Assembly (NCBI GenBank): GCA_963514095.1
Contig: OY741284.1
Coordinates: 6,082,501-6,146,500, forward strand
DNA from: Eutrigla gurnardus
Taxonomy: Eukaryota > Chordata > Actinopteri > Perciformes > Triglidae
Direction of reading: 5' to 3'
DNA length: 64,000 bases
Under the pieces are notes generated by a model. It was not told where the DNA came from, searched no databases, and saw nothing but the letters and a program-made list of their open reading frames with translations. This document shows positions 52,575 to 63,170 of this stretch, in pieces (positions within the stretch are counted from its first letter, which is position 1; each line of letters opens with the position of its first letter). Both the position numbers and the translations under genes were made by a program.

Positions 52575-53744
52575 AGAAATAATTCTACATCTTTGTTTAT
52601 TTCGTATTTTTGGTACTCTGATTTATACATACAAATAACAAATACAGGAACTTTTTTTTTCACAATGCATATAATCTGTGGGCAGGAAGAAAAGTCTTTC
52701 AGGTGGTCAAATGTGTGTGTGCGTGTATGTGTGTGTGTGTGTGTGTGTGTACGTGCGCGCGTCAACACAAACCAATTGCCCGAGACCTATAGCACATCCA
52801 AAAAAAAAAAAAAAACGGAAAAAAAAACAAACTAGAGACGCCGACGGCCGCAGCCGCCGACTCTCTGCAAACTTAATGCAACACATTTCACGCAGGCGAA
52901 AACAGAGGCCTGCCCTTTCTCAAAGTCTCTCCCTCTCGTCTCCTCACCTCCTCCCTTTTTCCTTCCCTCTGGGACTCTCCTCCCTTGTCTCCTACTGCTG
53001 CCACTCGTACCCTTCTCGTCGTTAGCTGCCCAGGGGCATGTTTCCTTTTTTTTCTTCTCTTTACTAAATTAAAAAGTCTTCATTAAATGTACTGTATTTC
53101 ATACAATTTGTACAAATATATTCAACGTCTGTCTCTCCTCATCTCCAGCGAGGAGAGGAAGAAGGGGGGTGTGGGGGTTGTGGGGTGGGGGGGGTTTCCT
53201 GTTACACAGGTGCAAAGTGAAGAGAGGCGGGTCTGGAAATTTCTGGAGAGGTCGTTGTAAAAGTTTTTTCAATGTCTGCTTTTGTGATGTTTGTGTGTGG
53301 AAAAATGGCTTTTTGTACACAAATGGAGCTCCGTATCATGTGGATCGGCTGGGAGGACAGCCTCAATGTGGTGGCGGTGGTGACAGCGGCGGCGGTGGCG
53401 GCGGCTTGGGGAGAAAATGGTCTTTCTCTCGCTCGTCGGAGGAAAACAAGATCTTCCCCCTGGAGGTCAGTGCGCCACAGTCAAAGTCTGCAAAGCATTC
53501 ACATCGCAGAGGTACACTTTGATTTTATAAAAATAAGATAGAACTGAGGACAAAGGAGCTGCGAGCCCGTCGTTCTCACGCCGCAGTTCGCTGGTGGGAC
53601 TTGTTGGGGGGGGGGGGGGGGGGGCTTGGGTCGTGCCGTGGAGCAGTTTGTTTGTCTTTTTAGAATATGGAAGCAGGTCAGCAGAGGTACCGAGGGACGT
53701 GGTGGCGGTGGCGAGGGTTCAGGGGCGGTGCAGCACAGGGAGGT
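52575..53744 (-). other. gata3: gata3 3'UTR (inferred extent)
   Basis: Sequence after the stop codon runs without coding potential to the first good AATAAA on the minus strand, at 52601-52596. This gives a UTR of about 1.15 kb. It contains a homopolymer run (plus-strand G at 53606-53624) and an AT-rich part near 53,090-53,120. The extent is inferred from the polyadenylation motif only. Confidence 0.5.
52596..52601 (-). terminator. Candidate gata3 polyadenylation signal
   Basis: A canonical AATAAA reads on the minus strand here, about 1.14 kb past the stop. A second AATAAA lies 128 bp further on at 52473-52468 and could serve as a distal site. Confidence 0.4.
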
Positions 53745-54035
53745 CTAACCCATGGCTGTGACCATACTGGAAGGGTGGTGGGGGCCGAACGGGAGGCCCG
53801 AAGAGGGGTGCATGGGTGTGGGGGTGCTCAGCATGTGGCCGGAGTGCGAGAAGGGAGGGAAGGACGACATGTGGCGGGACAAGGCGGCCGGGCTGAAGGA
53901 GCTGCTCTTGTCCATCAGGCTCTTGGAGAAGTCGTCCATGCCGTCTTGGGACTTTTTGCTCTTCTTGGACTTGCTGGACATCTTCCGGTTCCTGGTCTGG
54001 ATGCCTTCCTTCTTCATGGTCAGAGGTCGGTTGAT
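53745..54035 (-). CDS. gata3: gata3 coding exon 5 (C-terminal tail)
   Basis: This 291-nt exon encodes residues 347-442 and the stop. It follows acceptor GAGCAG|ATCAAC and opens with [18 protein letters not shown], the basic tail that completes C-finger DNA contact. A Ser/Lys-rich part ([14 protein letters not shown]) follows. The C-terminal block includes [27 protein letters not shown] and [11 protein letters not shown]. Open frames on the opposite strand across this exon are shadows. Confidence 0.96.
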   Translation of the reverse strand: MNRPLTMKKEGIQTRNRKMSSKSKKSKKSQDGMDDFSKSLMDKSSSFSPAALSRHMSSFPPFSHSGHMLSTPTPMHPSSGLPFGPHHPSSMVTAMG

Positions 54036-57000
54036 CTGCTCTCGAAAGGAGACAGAGAAGATGGCAGATTAGTATTTTGTCACAACGGATCCACGGCATA
54101 GTGTTTTAAAGTGGAGACACGATGATAAAAGGAAACCTTAAGTAAAGGGTGTCACCGGGTTTCAGAATGAGTAAGGAAATGTGGCACACGCTGAGCTTTT
54201 AGTCGCCTTTGAGGCCGATTTTGGGGGTTTCAGGGAGACGTAATGATATGTAATGGAGTCCCATTATGGGGCAAATGTGACCATCCCATCCTGAAACACA
54301 AGATTGTTTATATACTCTTGGTGTGTGTGTGTGGATTTAAATGTTGATTCATTCAAGCCGAACTGTATCTGAGCCAGACGGAAAGAGAGGAAAAGGGGGA
54401 AGACGGGGAGAGAGTGTGCAGAACAGAGCCGGAGAAGGGTCTGGCAGCTAATGTCGACCACAGAGACACATGGCCATGACGACCGCCGGCGTCGGCCAAG
54501 TCCTCCTCTCCACCCTCCTCCTCGACCGCGTGGCCGTCTCCGGGCCAAAACGGCCCCAGCTGCCGTATTCCAGCACAGGTTTAGCCGGGAATGAGAGCTG
54601 GATGATGGAATTCCGGCTGTGGGCCGGATTATGAGGGGAGGTGGATGAGGCCGACTGGCTTCCTGATCTTTCTGAGCGCTTCTTCCCGGGGAAATGGGAG
54701 CAGGGACTTCTTCCTCGCCGTCTGACACATTGGCATTTTTCACTGACTGTTTAAGCAGACTGGCCTCGATGATTAGCGGAGGGCAGAGATCTGTGCCCCC
54801 CCCTCCCCTCCCCCCCAGTGATGTGGTTTCACTCTCTAAGATGTGGGTGACTTTCTCTGCCTCGCTCCCAGCTCTGAGGCGATGCTACACCCACCTAAAG
54901 CCAGTCAGGCCTGCTCTTTGATGCCGAGATGTCTCGCGGAGGAAGCCTTGGGCCGCCCCGGCACATCAAACAAAAGCCAAGCCAAAACGTTTGAGTCGGT
55001 GACCACCGCAGAACGCACAGCACATCCTCTCCCCCCACCCCCACGCCAGCAGCTAACCACCTGAAACCTCAGCCCCTGTACAGAGGTGTAAAAGATCAAC
55101 GCTTCACTCCGAGGCAGAGAGTTGAGAGACGCGGGCGGCGATTACTGGAGAGAGGCCGTCTGTGTTTTAGGTGTTAACAAGGCCTCGTGTTTGTGGCAAC
55201 TTTTCTGTTGTCACAAGCTCCTTATCTGGGCTCATACGGGCCGGAGACGGCTCCATCAGGTGTTTTGGGACACGCAGGCCGGCTACGACTTCCCCAAATT
55301 CTCCGTGAAGAATGTGGAATTAGTTTCAAAGGGCCAACACAAAGTCCCAGTTTACCAAAGTCAACCCATTTCACAATGTGGAGGTCGGGGTCAGTTCAAA
55401 CGCTAATATGTGACTGGGAAATATTATCCTTCTCTCCTTTTTAACCTTGGCCTGAGTGCGTTTTCTGCGGCGTCTTAACTACGTGCCAAAAGTAACATGG
55501 GAAAATGATTTAACAGGGAAGGCTGGCGTGACAAGCAGAGCAGGAGACTCCTTCCCCCTCACACACGGGGACATAAGCAACCTTTATCTGTTGTCTGCGA
55601 GAGGGGGAGATATTACCTCCACGTGGCCTCGGAGCAGTTAGCCCGCCGCCTTCTTATTACTACTATTAGTTTCAAGCACAATGGCTGTTTGATTAAAAGT
55701 GACAGCTTTGTGCGCGGGAGAGGAGAGAGAGGGAGAGATAAACGAGTCCCTGGGGTTTTCAGATTGAGGATGTGAAATGATGTGGTGAGGCGCTAACCAG
55801 CCCAAAACGAATCAGGCGGATTGGTGGTCAGAGGGGGGACTCCAAGTCCCTGGCGCGCGTGGAACCAAAAGGCTAGAAATAAGGGGGGGGATCGGCCTGG
55901 AAATTAATCGAATTTTAATTAAGCCCCCCCTTCTTTAATATTCAAAAGCATGGCGGCTGCGGGCTTAGTTCACTTCGGTCTTCTACATTTTAGATTCGCA
56001 CTTACTGCCAATAAATCATATTAATTCTACAGTGTTTGTTATCGCCGTGGCCCCGGAAAGTCTCTGCAGGGACAAGTCGGATGAAATATGCAGAGGAGGA
56101 GGGGGAAAGGTGTCCGGCAGGAAATACAGATGGAGGAGAAGCACGGCGCAGGGATACGTCCTATGAAGGTTTATTACTTACATTGTGCAGTTTATAGTAG
56201 AGGCCGCAGGCGTTACACACCGGGTCCCCGTTGGCGTTTCTCCGCCACAGCGTCGTCGTTGTCGTCTGGCAGTTTGCGCACGACGTCCCCGCCCGTCTGG
56301 CCGCGGACTGCGCGGGAACACAGAGAGGCCAAGAGAACGTCACGTGACCACGCAATGACCCAATCAACATGAAGCTTTATTCTGACACATTTAACGTCAA
56401 GATTCAGGGCTGAATGTTTATTTGTATTTAATTGTGAAAATTAGGCGTTTAATTGGCATATTTAGCAAGTTTACCAGGATAAAAAAAAATCTGGAAAAAT
56501 ACAGGATTTAAATGCATCACGATGAATTTGGTCTTTTTAGTGTAAATCTGCCAGCCCTGTATCCATGACGTCTTGCATAATAGCTGCTACATCTCTACAA
56601 AGGCGACAAAGAAAAGGCCGTTTTATTCCCTTTCACAGCATTCTTAATTTTTTCACTCGCATTGTCTGAAGTTGTTTACAAACGGCCAACATAGGCGTTG
56701 TATACACTCCCAGTCCACACATAGGAGTTCTTATTTAGCATTCAGTGCGAGCTGAAAAAATAGTCTCGAATAAAGACAGAAATAGCAAAAAGGTGCTTTC
56801 ACTCTAGGCTAAAAATAGCGCCATAGAGCACATACCTCCTGGAGAATAAATATTTACAGAAGACATAAAAAGCAGTGCCTTGAAATGGGAGAGCTATTCA
56901 ATCTGATTAGTGCGAGTTTGTGCCACGAAGGCTCGTTTTAAATGACCTCGTGACGCTGAACAATTGAAGCTCGAGCATGTACATTTTATGATGGACATCA

Positions 57001-59083
57001 TATGAATACATCATGCAGTGAAATGAATCATAAAAGCAATAATTGCACGCCAACTAAAAAAAAGAAAAGCAAGAAAGAAAACTGGGTATTATTTTTAGCT
57101 TCGCTGCAGGCGACCAGCGGAGTAAAACCTCCTCTCCATCCTGACACAGTGAAAGTCATGTCTTCCCATGGATTTAGCTGCCTGTCTCGCGGCCCAGCTT
57201 GCCGCAGTGGCTTGACATTGATGTTATAATCTCTTTTTAAAAAAAAACAATCGATAGACAGGTGACCGCAAAGGACACACGTAACGTAAAGGACTACATT
57301 ATCTCGGGGAGGGATTTCCAATTAAACACACGTGGTGGCCCTATAACCCCTGCTGCTGCTGCTGTGAATAACCAATCAGACTGGGCTTCATATATGATGT
57401 GTGAATTACTCTGGCTTTGATATGTAGGCCTACTTGTATTGTCACCATCTTTTCATATGGCAATTCACCAAATCCTTAGCCTAAATAACTTTTTCTATTA
57501 ATTTGTGTGTTAAATATTTAGCTATCAGTGTGGATGTGGTTAATTATTACACACTTCAAAGTCCACCTCTGATGTCACTCTCTGGCCTATAGTTTTTTTT
57601 TCTGTTTGTTGCCCTCCACAAATAAAAACTACAAGGTCAAACGTTGCGTGGTAATTAGCCACCTGACCTGCGCATTGAAGCCGAGATTGTAGCACTAAAC
57701 AATCTCCGAGTCGTGACTGTGCTGGCCTGGCTCGGACTCCGCAGCCTTTCTGTTTTGACTGGGGAAGCGCGTTGTGTTGTTAGGAGCGACTTATCTGCGC
57801 CGCTCAGACATCCGGCAGCCCTTCCCTGGGAAGTCGGGTTTTCACATTAGAGGCGAGGAGGAGGAGAGAAGAGGTCCAGAGCAGTAATGGACGGCCATCT
57901 TTGCCTCGAATGATTTTTGTCTTTTTCATAAGAAGGAAGGGGGAACTCTAAAGACTCACGAGAGGGGCTTTCCCTGAAATAACTGCAAAAAAAAAAAAAA
58001 AAGAAGAAGCTCCACCGAAAGCAATCGTAAGAATTGCACCATAAAAACATCTACAGATGTATCTTTAGTGCTAACATAATAATGATCTTATGGAGCTTGT
58101 TGTGCGTGTTTTTTTGTTTTTGAATGCAGGCCTGCAGCCACAGCTCTTTAACGGAGGCAAGGCATCTCCAAAATACACATGGGGGCCTATTGCTTCAACA
58201 GAATCAATGACAATTTTAGCAAATAAAAAAATAGCATCGTCATTGCATTTTAAAAAAAGAAAAAAAAACTGTGCAGTTTTTTGCTATGGTAGTATCTGAA
58301 AACAGAGACCTGCACTTGTCGAGTCAATTTCCTGCAGCTAATAGGCCTACTTCTTCCTGGATAGGGGAAAAACAGAGAGAGAGACGGAAATGTCATCAAT
58401 AGAGAAATGTGGTGTTGACGTACCAGCCGCCGCTTGGGTTTGATGAGAGGGCGATTCTGCCCGTTCATCTTGTGATAGAGTCCGCAGGCGTTACACAGAT
58501 AGTGACCCGTACCGTCCCGCCTCCACAGCGGAGTCGACGTGGCCCCGCAGTTCACACACTCTCTACCTTCTGCAAGAGCCGACGCACACGCACGCACACA
58601 CGCACGCACACACACAGAGACAACACGGAGAATAGAGTATCCAGGTCAGTTGGTCTAAAAGCCGATCATTCTTCATGCATGTAAAGTTGTGCTGAAAGTA
58701 AGAAAGGTTATAATGAAATGGGAAGATTTATTAATAATAATAATATTAATAATAATATATAAAACATGCAATGAAGCTTCATCAAACAATAATAATGTGA
58801 ATTTAACAATGTGAATACAAGCAGGGCTTTTACTGCAGCAGATATTTAATTTATAACACACACATACGCGCACACACACATTAAACACACGTGGTAAGCG
58901 TTGGTGCTGAATACAGCGGTTGTGTTAAGGTCCATAAGGCAGAAACCATTTCAATAATCCACACAATCTTCCAGCTACGTGTCCTGGAACAGGATTTTCA
59001 GACTAAGCAAAATGCACGTTGGTCCTTGAATATTTTTTAAAGCTAATAAATCAGGCCTCTTTCTCTCATTCATAATAATAATA

Positions 59084-59145
<62 letters not shown>

Positions 59146-59435
59146 TAATAATAATAATAATAGTTATAATAATACTAATAGTGTGTTAACAGGAAGTTTT
59201 ATTACAGGCTGCTTTGTTTTGAGGTGATTGATGGCTGTTCATGTTTGACTGGCACTTCTCTAGTGACACCGACAGGTGAGACGCGCACTCACAGTCTGCA
59301 CGAGGAGGCCTGCCATGCACGAGGGCGCTGCACCGCGGCGCGCTCACATTATTTGAACGCGAGAAGCTGTTTTTTGCATTTTCATGCAGCCGCACTTCCC
59401 CTTTTTATTCCGAGTTGCAGAAAACACACGCACAC

Positions 59436-59496
<61 letters not shown>

Positions 59497-59567
59497 GACT
59501 TCTCTATCGAGGGAGAGGCGCGTCGGCCCGGCTCGTTTTAACGCGACAGACATGCTGGCTGCTGGAC

Positions 59568-59639
<72 letters not shown>

Positions 59640-60435
59640 GTGTGTGTGCGTGTGTTTCTGCTGAACTCTAACAGGAACTGTAGGCTACATAGCACTTGAC
59701 TGAAAGCAGGCCTCTGCCGTGGAGAGTTGGAAACACGGTGCGTTTTGGGTTTGAAATGAAAGAAGCTCGCGGCGCGTCGGTAACCTCATTAAACAGGGGA
59801 AATCATCATCAGATCGGGAAATATCTTCAAATCCATATTATCTCACATTATCCTCGAATTAAAAATCTTTATTTGCACTAAGAGTGTGATGTTGAATAAT
59901 CCCGATGATATGCATCAACTAATCCACTGTTTTCTATAGCCGCTGATATTAATCTCATTACGGGAAAACTGCTTTTCAGCTGCAGCAGCAACCTTTAAAA
60001 TAATTACCCCCCTCTTTCACAATTTAGGAAATATCTCCCCACCCTCTCTGTCTCTCCCCTCCCTCGGTGCTTCGTGCACTCCGCCGCGGCGACGGCTCGC
60101 CCGCTCTTTTCCCTGAATGAACGAGCAGCATCCGGTGCTCCACCGCTGGGTAAACAATGCGACTGTGGCGTGCACTGGTCTGACAGTAATGGGATTATCT
60201 TAAACATATAAACGGGGCGACACAGCCCAGAGAGCTGGCTTCCCCCCGTCTCTCCCCCTCTGTGTTAGTGGAGAGAAAATGACCTGAATTAATTTAAGCG
60301 TTAAACTCTCAACTCCTTTGACTGGTGCTAAATTGTATTTCAAAATTGTATTTTCAAAATATATATATGTAGGCTATATGTAATGTGTTTATTAATACAC
60401 TTCGATGTTATTTTGTATGTAAATTCTTAATGCAT

Positions 60436-60490
<55 letters not shown>

Positions 60491-62407
60491 CAGATGATGA
60501 ATGAAAGAAAGAGCTTTGAGGCTTTTTGATGCGCCTGTTTGGTGTACAGGTTGATCTGTATGGCCTTTTGCCCCAAAAGGAGAGCTTGTACATGTGAGGG
60601 ATGAATGAGCTGCTCTTGGGCATTTTTTTTTAGTATGAGATTAAACATGGCTGATCATTGAGGCTACAAATCTGGGGAATAATGTTAGATCAAAAGGGAA
60701 TGTAATAAAGCGCAGCCTACCTGAACAGGACCTTGCTTTTGGTCTTGTTTTGGAACCATAACTAGAAGATGACCCACCTATCAGGCTACTTGGTGGGAAG
60801 AGGCCTGGGCCGTATTCGGGGACATAGGATGGGTATGTGGCGATGGGGTGGTGGTGGTGGGCAGAGGATGACCCTGCTCCGAGCGATGCCACGCTCCGGC
60901 TGTGAGCCGACTCCAGTTTCATACTCTCGGCCAGGGTCACCTGGTACTTTATGCACTCTTTATCCTCCTGCCGCCCGGAGGTGCCCGGGGTGGATATGCC
61001 CGGGTCCGGGGACACGTCTTTCGGCGGGGTCGGGGGAAACGTGAAGAGGTGCGGACTGGAGTGGCCGGTGGGCAGGGAGGAGGAGGAGGCCGGGGGGTAG
61101 ACGGACAGGCTGGTCGGGGAGCCGTGGTGCAGGGGGTTCTTGGGGAAGGGGCTCAGGTTCCAGGGAGAGGTGCTGTGGTGCGGGGCGATGCCTTTGCTCC
61201 CCTCCAGCCAGGGCAGAGAGCCGTGCAGTAATGAGGGACGGCACACCTGGCTACCTGGGGCAGCACACAAACACAGCAAAACATGAGAGCCGGACCCCGG
61301 GCTGCAGCGACAATAAATACATCCACATACATTTGTAGGAGAGTAGCTGTAGGCCTGAGCAAACACTGTCAATCAGCGCGTAAAACACAGGTTTTATTAT
61401 TCACGTACAACACAAAGCCCGGATTTCATGCGCCTCCAGCTGTTCAGTCAAAATACCACATTCTGTTGCCGTCTACAAATCACTCGATCCCAATTTTTTT
61501 TTTACAGCTAGTTCGCCCCGCACGTGCACAATTCCGCCCTTTAGCCCTTCCCTTAGTGGCCTTCATGCAGCTGGACGTGTGTGAGTCGGGAGCCTCAATA
61601 GAAACAACGTCGTGATTGACGGTTGAGGAAGTTAATATCTACAATATAGGGAACTCCGATGAATAGCATAGCATGACAAATATAAATATTGTGCACGCGC
61701 TCAGAAGTGAAAACATGCTGTCAAGTAAAAAATATATGTCTGTGCCAACGCATCTATTTATTTAAATCCGTAACCCAACACTCGAATGGTTCTGAAAATA
61801 ATTTACGCACGGGCATTTAAAAAAAACAAAGAACATCCCATGTAGGAGTCCGCTGAATGTCATATTTGTTTGTTAATTTTAGACGCGAATAGAATGCGAT
61901 ATACGCGGTGGGCAGAAACCAAAGACAAACAGGAGGTAAACCATCCGTGTGTACGGCGTGGTTTCACAACACTTTACGATCTCGGGTTTTTTCAGACGAA
62001 GTCAACTCAGGCCAAAACCGAAACCTGGTCCGGATCACAGTCAGATAATACAAATAATACGAGAGGCGCTGACAGGAATCGAGTCTTTGCTGCAGGGGCA
62101 AATTACGCACGGGGAACTAAACGGGATACCGTGCACATGTATTAAATAAAGGGCCGGAGAGGCCGTTTTACTTACTGTGTGGAGGAGGAGGGTACCTCTG
62201 GACGGCTCGGACAGAGTTTCCATAGTATGGGGAGACGTGGTTCCCCTGTGCGTCGATATTAAAGAGTACATCCACATCGTCAGCGAGCTGATACTGCGAA
62301 GGGTCCATGTATGAGTGGCCGAGGCCCGGGTGATGCGAGCCGGGATGCTGCTCGTTCAACGCGGGATGATGGCTCATCCATCGTGGCTGATCCGCACTTA
62401 CTTCCAT
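53745..62407 (-). CDS. gata3: GATA-binding transcription factor GATA3, five coding exons
   Basis: This is a nuclear zinc-finger transcription factor that binds WGATAR sites; in vertebrates GATA3 directs T-cell, inner-ear, kidney, neuronal and neural-crest programmes. The coding sequence joins 62407-62176, 61254-60721, 58569-58424, 56307-56182 and 54035-53745, totalling 1329 nt or 442 residues plus stop; human GATA3 has 443-444. All junctions are GT-AG and keep frame (phases 1, 1, 0, 0). The N-finger is C260-x2-C263-x17-C281-x2-C284 and the C-finger C314-x2-C317-x17-C335-x2-C338, followed by a basic tail ([11 protein letters not shown]). GATA3 rather than GATA2 is indicated by [34 protein letters not shown] and RAGTSCANC (GATA2 has TCCANC), and by the end [11 protein letters not shown]. 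The start [10 protein letters not shown] is the conserved family start, with G at -3 and +4. The introns are 921, 2151, 2116 and 2146 bp. No break or missing key residue was seen. Which teleost co-orthologue this is cannot be judged here. Confidence 0.97.
54036..56181 (-). other. gata3 intron 4
   Basis: This 2146-bp intron precedes the last exon. Open frames at 54.3-54.9 kb show no family resemblance and are judged chance. The patch at 55,890-55,980 contains TTAATCGAATTTTAATTAAG and looks like a homeodomain-rich conserved element. Confidence 0.85.
55890..55985. promoter_or_regulatory. Candidate intronic enhancer in gata3 intron 4
   Basis: This is a non-repetitive segment with closely spaced ATTA/TAAT cores (AAATTAATCG, TTTAATTAAG, CTTTAATATTC). 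Such composition is typical of conserved developmental enhancers. The call is by eye and no alignment was possible. Confidence 0.25.
56182..56307 (-). CDS. gata3: gata3 coding exon 4 (C-terminal zinc finger)
   Basis: This 126-nt exon encodes residues 305-346, from [10 protein letters not shown] to YYKLHN. The acceptor is CGCGCAG|TCC and the donor AAT|GTAAGT. It contains all four zinc-binding cysteines of the C-finger, the essential WGATAR-binding domain of the family. The sequence is effectively invariant with other vertebrate GATA3 proteins as I know them. Confidence 0.96.
56308..58423 (-). other. gata3 intron 3
   Basis: This 2116-bp intron separates the two finger exons. It is largely unique and A/T-rich with a few homopolymers (for example A-runs at 57,987-58,003). 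No coding exon or clear mobile element was recognised. Stretches around 56,880-57,000 and 57,640-57,760 are non-repetitive and could be conserved. Confidence 0.85.
58424..58569 (-). CDS. gata3: gata3 coding exon 3 (N-terminal zinc finger)
   Basis: This 146-nt exon encodes the end of Glu256 to Leu304. The acceptor is CTTGCAG|AAGG and the donor CGGCTG|GTACGT. It holds the complete N-finger, [14 protein letters not shown] through [16 protein letters not shown], and the basic stretch LIKPKRRL. In GATA1-3 this finger modulates DNA binding and contacts FOG cofactors. The intron breaks immediately before and after the finger match the vertebrate GATA1-3 gene structure. Confidence 0.96.
59072..59180. 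repeat. (AAT)n microsatellite, gata3 intron 2
   Basis: Imperfect AAT/ATA repeat of about 110 nt. Confidence 0.95.
59424..59495. repeat. (CA)n microsatellite, gata3 intron 2
   Basis: About 72 nt of CA with two CGCA interruptions at the left. Confidence 0.98.
59571..59655. repeat. (TG)n microsatellite, gata3 intron 2
   Basis: About 85 nt of TG with two CGTG interruptions at the right. It is complementary to the CA tract 75 bp away. Confidence 0.98.
60437..60490. repeat. (ATT)n microsatellite, gata3 intron 2
   Basis: About 18 pure ATT triplets, complementary to the AAT tract 1.3 kb away. Confidence 0.98.
60721..61254 (-). CDS. gata3: gata3 coding exon 2 (transactivation region)
   Basis: This 534-nt exon encodes the end of residue 78 through the first base of residue 256. 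The acceptor is CCCCAG|GTAGCC and the donor is TTCAG|GTAGG. The protein opens [18 protein letters not shown] and includes the conserved segments [37 protein letters not shown] and KYQV. It ends with the basic [10 protein letters not shown] just before the first finger. A His run (HHHH) and a Ser run (GGSSSSYG) are low-complexity stretches in an otherwise well-kept sequence. Confidence 0.95.
61255..62175 (-). other. gata3 intron 1 of the coding region
   Basis: This 921-bp intron separates the first two coding exons. It has canonical GTAAG and CAG ends. It is mostly unique and lacks long microsatellites. No embedded gene was seen. Confidence 0.9.
62176..62407 (-). CDS. gata3: gata3 coding exon 1 (N-terminal region)
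   Basis: This exon encodes residues 1-77 plus the first base of residue 78 (Ser). It begins [10 protein letters not shown] and carries the acidic motif [10 protein letters not shown] and the [17 protein letters not shown] block of the N-terminal activation region. The donor reads A|GTAAGTAA at 62175. An in-frame ATG lies 25 codons upstream at 62482-62480, with T at -3, so the conserved downstream start is preferred. Confidence 0.95.
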
Positions 62408-62585
62408 TGCTTTCGCTTTTTTGTTGTTGTTGTTGTTGTTGTTGTCGTTGCTGCTGCTGTTCTTTAGTAAATGTTCATGCACGCCGAGGCAAACCGGTAC
62501 AAGTCACAAGAGAAGAAAGAATGTCCCAAATCCGTGTTTCTTTTCGGGGGTTAAATCCACAGGTTCCCCGCTTGCTTCCGATCAC
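62408..62585 (-). other. gata3: gata3 exon 2, 5'UTR part
   Basis: The coding start lies inside an exon whose likely 5' edge is the acceptor TCTGTCTCCAG|GTGATC at 62585, preceded by a pyrimidine-rich tract. The leader carries a (CAA)n/(CAG)n tract (62421-62460 on the plus strand as TTG/CTG). In frame with the coding sequence this would read as an Asn run. The placement of the acceptor is inferred from motif only. Confidence 0.6.
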
Positions 62586-62955
62586 CTGGAGACAGAGAGA
62601 AGAATTGGTTGTTTTATTTGCTCTATCTAAACTGTTCACATGCAGCACGACTCAAAACTCACTAAGTGAGAATTTACCCGGTTGAAAAAAATACAAAAAT
62701 ATTAAAAATTAAAAATGAAACACGAAACGTACCCCACATTGCAAATGCAACAAAAGATGCTGTCGGATAAATACGTCCAAAATGGAATCCAGTCCAACGC
62801 AGAGTTCCTGAACTTCTTCCTCTTAGAAAGAAAACAAAACAGTGTCAGTGTTTCAGCCCGGCTCAACAAGTAGTGGAGGTTTTGTACGGGCGCGGGGCTT
62901 GTTTGCAGCGGATGGCTTCACTGCACACTGACCGGCACCAGCAAGTTAAACTCAC

Positions 62956-63170
62956 TGATCAAATCTCTGTTTGTGCGCAGTTGTAGCCCTCTCCATTAAC
63001 TCCGCTCCCCTCTCTCTCTCTCTCTCTCTCTCTCGTCTGTGTGGCTGCTGCTTGCTCGCTCAACCTTGCTTTACCTCCCTCTCTCTCTCTCGCTCTCTAC
63101 AGCTCCCCCCCTTTTTTTTTTTTTTTTTTTCTTTTTTTTTACAGTGAAGGCATTCTTTCAGGATGGCGCC
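62956..63170 (-). other. gata3: Candidate non-coding first exon of gata3
   Basis: On the minus strand this begins GGCGCCATCCTGAAAGAATG and continues into CTGTAAAA, a long A tract (63140-63107 region) and a GA-rich run (63034-63010). The order GGCGCC, GAAAGAATGC, CTGTAAAA, poly-A, (GA)n resembles the start of the human GATA3 5'UTR as I remember it, so the start site is placed near 63,170. The proposed 3' edge is a donor (ATCA|GTGAGT) at 62955. An alternative donor is GTACGT at 62732. No TATA box is evident. Confidence 0.45.

Larger units (their letters stand above)
58570..60720 (-). other. gata3 intron 2 with four microsatellites
   Basis: This 2151-bp intron sits between the transactivation exon and the N-finger exon. 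It contains (AAT)n at 59072-59180, (AC)n at 59424-59495, (GT)n at 59571-59655 and (ATT)n at 60437-60490. A non-repetitive patch at 59,930-60,010, with homeodomain-like TAATTA/ATTAAT cores, could be an intronic enhancer. Confidence 0.85.

Noticed and set aside
53667..54101. 144-codon plus-strand frame over the last gata3 exon
   Set aside because: Antisense shadow of the coding exon. Similar plus-strand shadows lie over 60.77-61.23 and 62.31-62.69 kb.
54264..54743. 159-codon minus-strand frame in intron 4
   Set aside because: No recognisable domain, and neighbouring GATA3 exons join without it in correct frame.
53745..62407. Assignment of the gene to gata2
   Set aside because: The zinc fingers are nearly shared, but [34 protein letters not shown] and SCANC agree with GATA3 as I know the families, not GATA2.
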